Shown one piece after another: positions 62,549-64,000 of a stretch of 64,000 bases of DNA (positions are counted from its first letter, which is position 1; each line of letters opens with the position of its first letter). Source of the DNA: Planctomycetota bacterium (GTDB lineage: Bacteria; Planctomycetota; Planctomycetia; Pirellulales; Pirellulaceae). The notes below the pieces were generated by a model. That model was given only the letters and a program-made list of their open reading frames with translations, searched no databases and was not told the DNA's origin. The stretch is from NCBI GenBank assembly GCA_963204915.1, contig CAUJHS010000071.1:1-64000 (forward strand), read 5' to 3'. The position numbers and the translations under genes were made by a program.

Positions 62549-63556
62549 CTATTTGCGTTTGCGCCGTTTGGCGACGTCGCGTTGAAGTTGTGCAAATTGC
62601 GCCATGACCGAGCTGACAACAGGGTCGGCGGCGGGCGCCGACGTGGACGCTGGCTCCACGTCATGCGGCTCGGACGCAACACTCTCGCCCAAGCCACCCG
62701 CATGCGGCCATGCTTCGAGGATCTCGGCCTGCCGTTCAACGAATTGTCGTAACAGTTGGACTTCGTCGACTAACTGAGCATTCTGTTCACGGTGTTCGGT
62801 TTGCCGCGCCAAGAGTTCTTCGTGAAGGTCCGCATAGCGGGCGCGCACTTGCTCCAGTTCGGCCGTCAACGCCGCACGTTCCTGCTGCAAGATTGATACA
62901 CGATCATCATCCTTCGCCTCAGACGCGCCTCCGACGACGGCGCGTTGCTGCTCAAGATTGTTTCCGAAGCGTTCCATTTCAGCGACCAATTGGGACCATT
63001 GCGGCGCCTGCGAGCGCAACCCCTCGACTTCTGTACGCAGACGATCGCATTGGGTGACCAGCCCGTCGCGTTCCGCACCCAAGGCGAGGCGTTCCGTCTG
63101 AAGTGCATCGCGTTCGGCGCGCAGTGCATCGCGTTCGGCCGCAATGGCGTCCCGGTCAGTGCGAATCGTATCTCGTTCGCTGGCAAGATGCTGCGCTTCG
63201 GCGCGAAATTGTGCAAGTTCACCAAAAGAATTCTCAGGAACGGGCGCCTCGTCCATTCCTTGCTTCATTTGTTCCAACAGTGCTAGGGCGTCCGATAGGC
63301 GCCGTTCCTGTTGTTCAAAGGATGCCGCCAAAACATAGTTTTCTTCGCGCTGCTGCTGGAGTTCGACGTAACGGGCCTCATTTTCAGCACGTCGTCGCTC
63401 CAATTCGGCGGCCCGTTGCGAAAGTTCGGCGCGTAGTCGCTCCAGTTCGGCAAACAATGAATCGACGAGTTCGTCAATCGCGGCATATTCAGCGCCGAAA
63501 GCCGCCAAGGTCTCCTCGATTGGCTCCCAGGGGAGCAGGGCGGCGCGGTTCGTCAT
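62549..63556 (-). CDS. Long coiled-coil protein of the GTPase operon
   Basis: A 334-residue protein, mostly coiled coil from about residue 25 to 280. The middle has repeated near-heptad units of the type RDAIAAERDALRAERDAL with strict Ala/Leu/Glu/Arg composition. The C-terminus is Ala-rich and ends RKRK. No enzymatic domain. As first gene of the operon with the SUMF1-fold protein, GTPase and GAP1 protein, it may serve as scaffold. The ATG at 63556 fits; the frame is open to 63658 but the sequence there is not protein-like. It is divergent from ribD, with 135 bases between. Confidence 0.85.
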   Translation of the reverse strand: MTNRAALLPWEPIEETLAAFGAEYAAIDELVDSLFAELERLRAELSQRAAELERRRAENEARYVELQQQREENYVLAASFEQQERRLSDALALLEQMKQGMDEAPVPENSFGELAQFRAEAQHLASERDTIRTDRDAIAAERDALRAERDALQTERLALGAERDGLVTQCDRLRTEVEGLRSQAPQWSQLVAEMERFGNNLEQQRAVVGGASEAKDDDRVSILQQERAALTAELEQVRARYADLHEELLARQTEHREQNAQLVDEVQLLRQFVERQAEILEAWPHAGGLGESVASEPHDVEPASTSAPAADPVVSSVMAQFAQLQRDVAKRRKRK

Positions 63557-63691
63557 AATCGCAAGCAGCGTACCCCCGCGCACGCGCGGAAAAAGGAAAT
63601 TGCATATGATAAGATGCAAAACGGGAGTGACATGACGGGGCTGCAATGTCACTGCCATCCCAAGCGTAGGTCACGATTCGAAGAGCGGCAA

Positions 63692-64000
63692 ATGCCACCC
63701 GCCGAAACCATTTTGAACGCTCCCTCCGACTTGCAATTCATGGCCAGAGCCTTGGAGTTGGCCGGTCGCGGACAAGGCCGCGTCGAACCGAACCCTATGG
63801 TGGGCTGCGTGATAGCCCGTGAGGGCCATCTCGTCGCCGAGGGGTGGCACCAGAGCTTTGGCGGCCCGCATGCGGAAATTGAGGCCTTGAGCCAGGCGGG
63901 TTGCCAGGCGGCTGGCAGCACGATGTATGTGACATTGGAACCCTGCTGTCACTATGGTAAGACGCCGCCCTGCACCGACGCCATCATTCGCGCAAAGATT
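63692..64000 (+). CDS. ribD: Riboflavin biosynthesis protein RibD, N-terminal part
   Basis: Only the first 103 codons lie in the window; the gene runs off the right edge. The deaminase domain of RibD is clear: MARALELAGRG, PNPMVGCVI, FGGPHAEIEAL (the zinc His and catalytic Glu) and LEPCCHYGKTPPCTDAII (the two zinc Cys). It deaminates the pyrimidine in riboflavin synthesis; a reductase domain is usually fused behind it, which cannot be seen here. The ATG at 63692 is the first in frame; the next is at 63740. Confidence 0.93.
   Translation, partial: MPPAETILNAPSDLQFMARALELAGRGQGRVEPNPMVGCVIAREGHLVAEGWHQSFGGPHAEIEALSQAGCQAAGSTMYVTLEPCCHYGKTPPCTDAIIRAKI

Overview
The window looks like chromosomal DNA of a Planctomycetota bacterium, probably of the Pirellulales type. 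This rests on the combination of genes, not on a marker gene. There are very large exported proteins without clear homologues, two DUF1570-type HEXXH peptidases, a PQQ-like propeller protein, a SecA of about 1245 residues, waaA (so a lipid A-bearing outer membrane), and a bacterial ubiquitin-like conjugation operon with RING-type proteins. I saw no rRNA, tRNA, insertion sequence, phage module or CRISPR array.

Layout. 0-12 kb: exported proteins (a putative glycoside-hydrolase-like protein, a PQQ-like propeller, an exported SAM methyltransferase, a 917-residue secreted protein), an HpcH/HpaI aldolase and small hypothetical genes. 12-23 kb: an orphan N6-adenine DNA methyltransferase and envelope or housekeeping genes (waaA, secA, a PhnP-like metallo-hydrolase, fabI, an inositol-phosphatase-family enzyme). 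23-35 kb: three tightly spaced genes encoding two giant exported, membrane-anchored proteins (1169 and 2215 residues) and a DUF1570 metallopeptidase. 35-46 kb: a second DUF1570 peptidase, a CpsB-type PHP phosphatase, a glycosyltransferase, an HtrA-like protease, a UbiA-family prenyltransferase, an ABC-2 permease, an Rrf2 regulator, a response regulator fused to a histidine-kinase-like ATPase, a VLCAD-like acyl-CoA dehydrogenase and an esterase.

46.0-53.7 kb (minus strand) is the most striking part. Nine consecutive genes encode, in transcription order, a ubiquitin-like protein ending in Gly, an E2 with the catalytic Cys, a JAMM peptidase, an E1/ThiF enzyme, a second JAMM peptidase with two membrane segments and a coiled coil, a second E2 in which Asn replaces the catalytic Cys, and three paralogous membrane-anchored RING-like proteins. 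The set has all the parts of a conjugation and deconjugation cycle, apparently at the cytoplasmic membrane. Related operons have been predicted computationally by others. The E2/E2-variant pair, the triplicated RING proteins and the membrane-anchored JAMM are the parts most worth testing.

53.9-59.4 kb carries a GNAT acetyltransferase, a transglutaminase-like lipoprotein, a hypothetical protein, a LutC-type protein, an SDR oxidoreductase and a DJ-1/PfpI protein. 59.5-63.6 kb is a second compact four-gene minus-strand operon: a long coiled-coil protein, a SUMF1/FGE-fold protein lacking the FGE cysteine pair, a GTPase with an N-terminal zinc finger, and a GAP1-type GTPase-associated protein. It resembles GTPase-centred systems predicted to act in biological conflict or signalling. 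The window ends inside ribD on the plus strand. A short start of another gene lies at the left edge on the minus strand.
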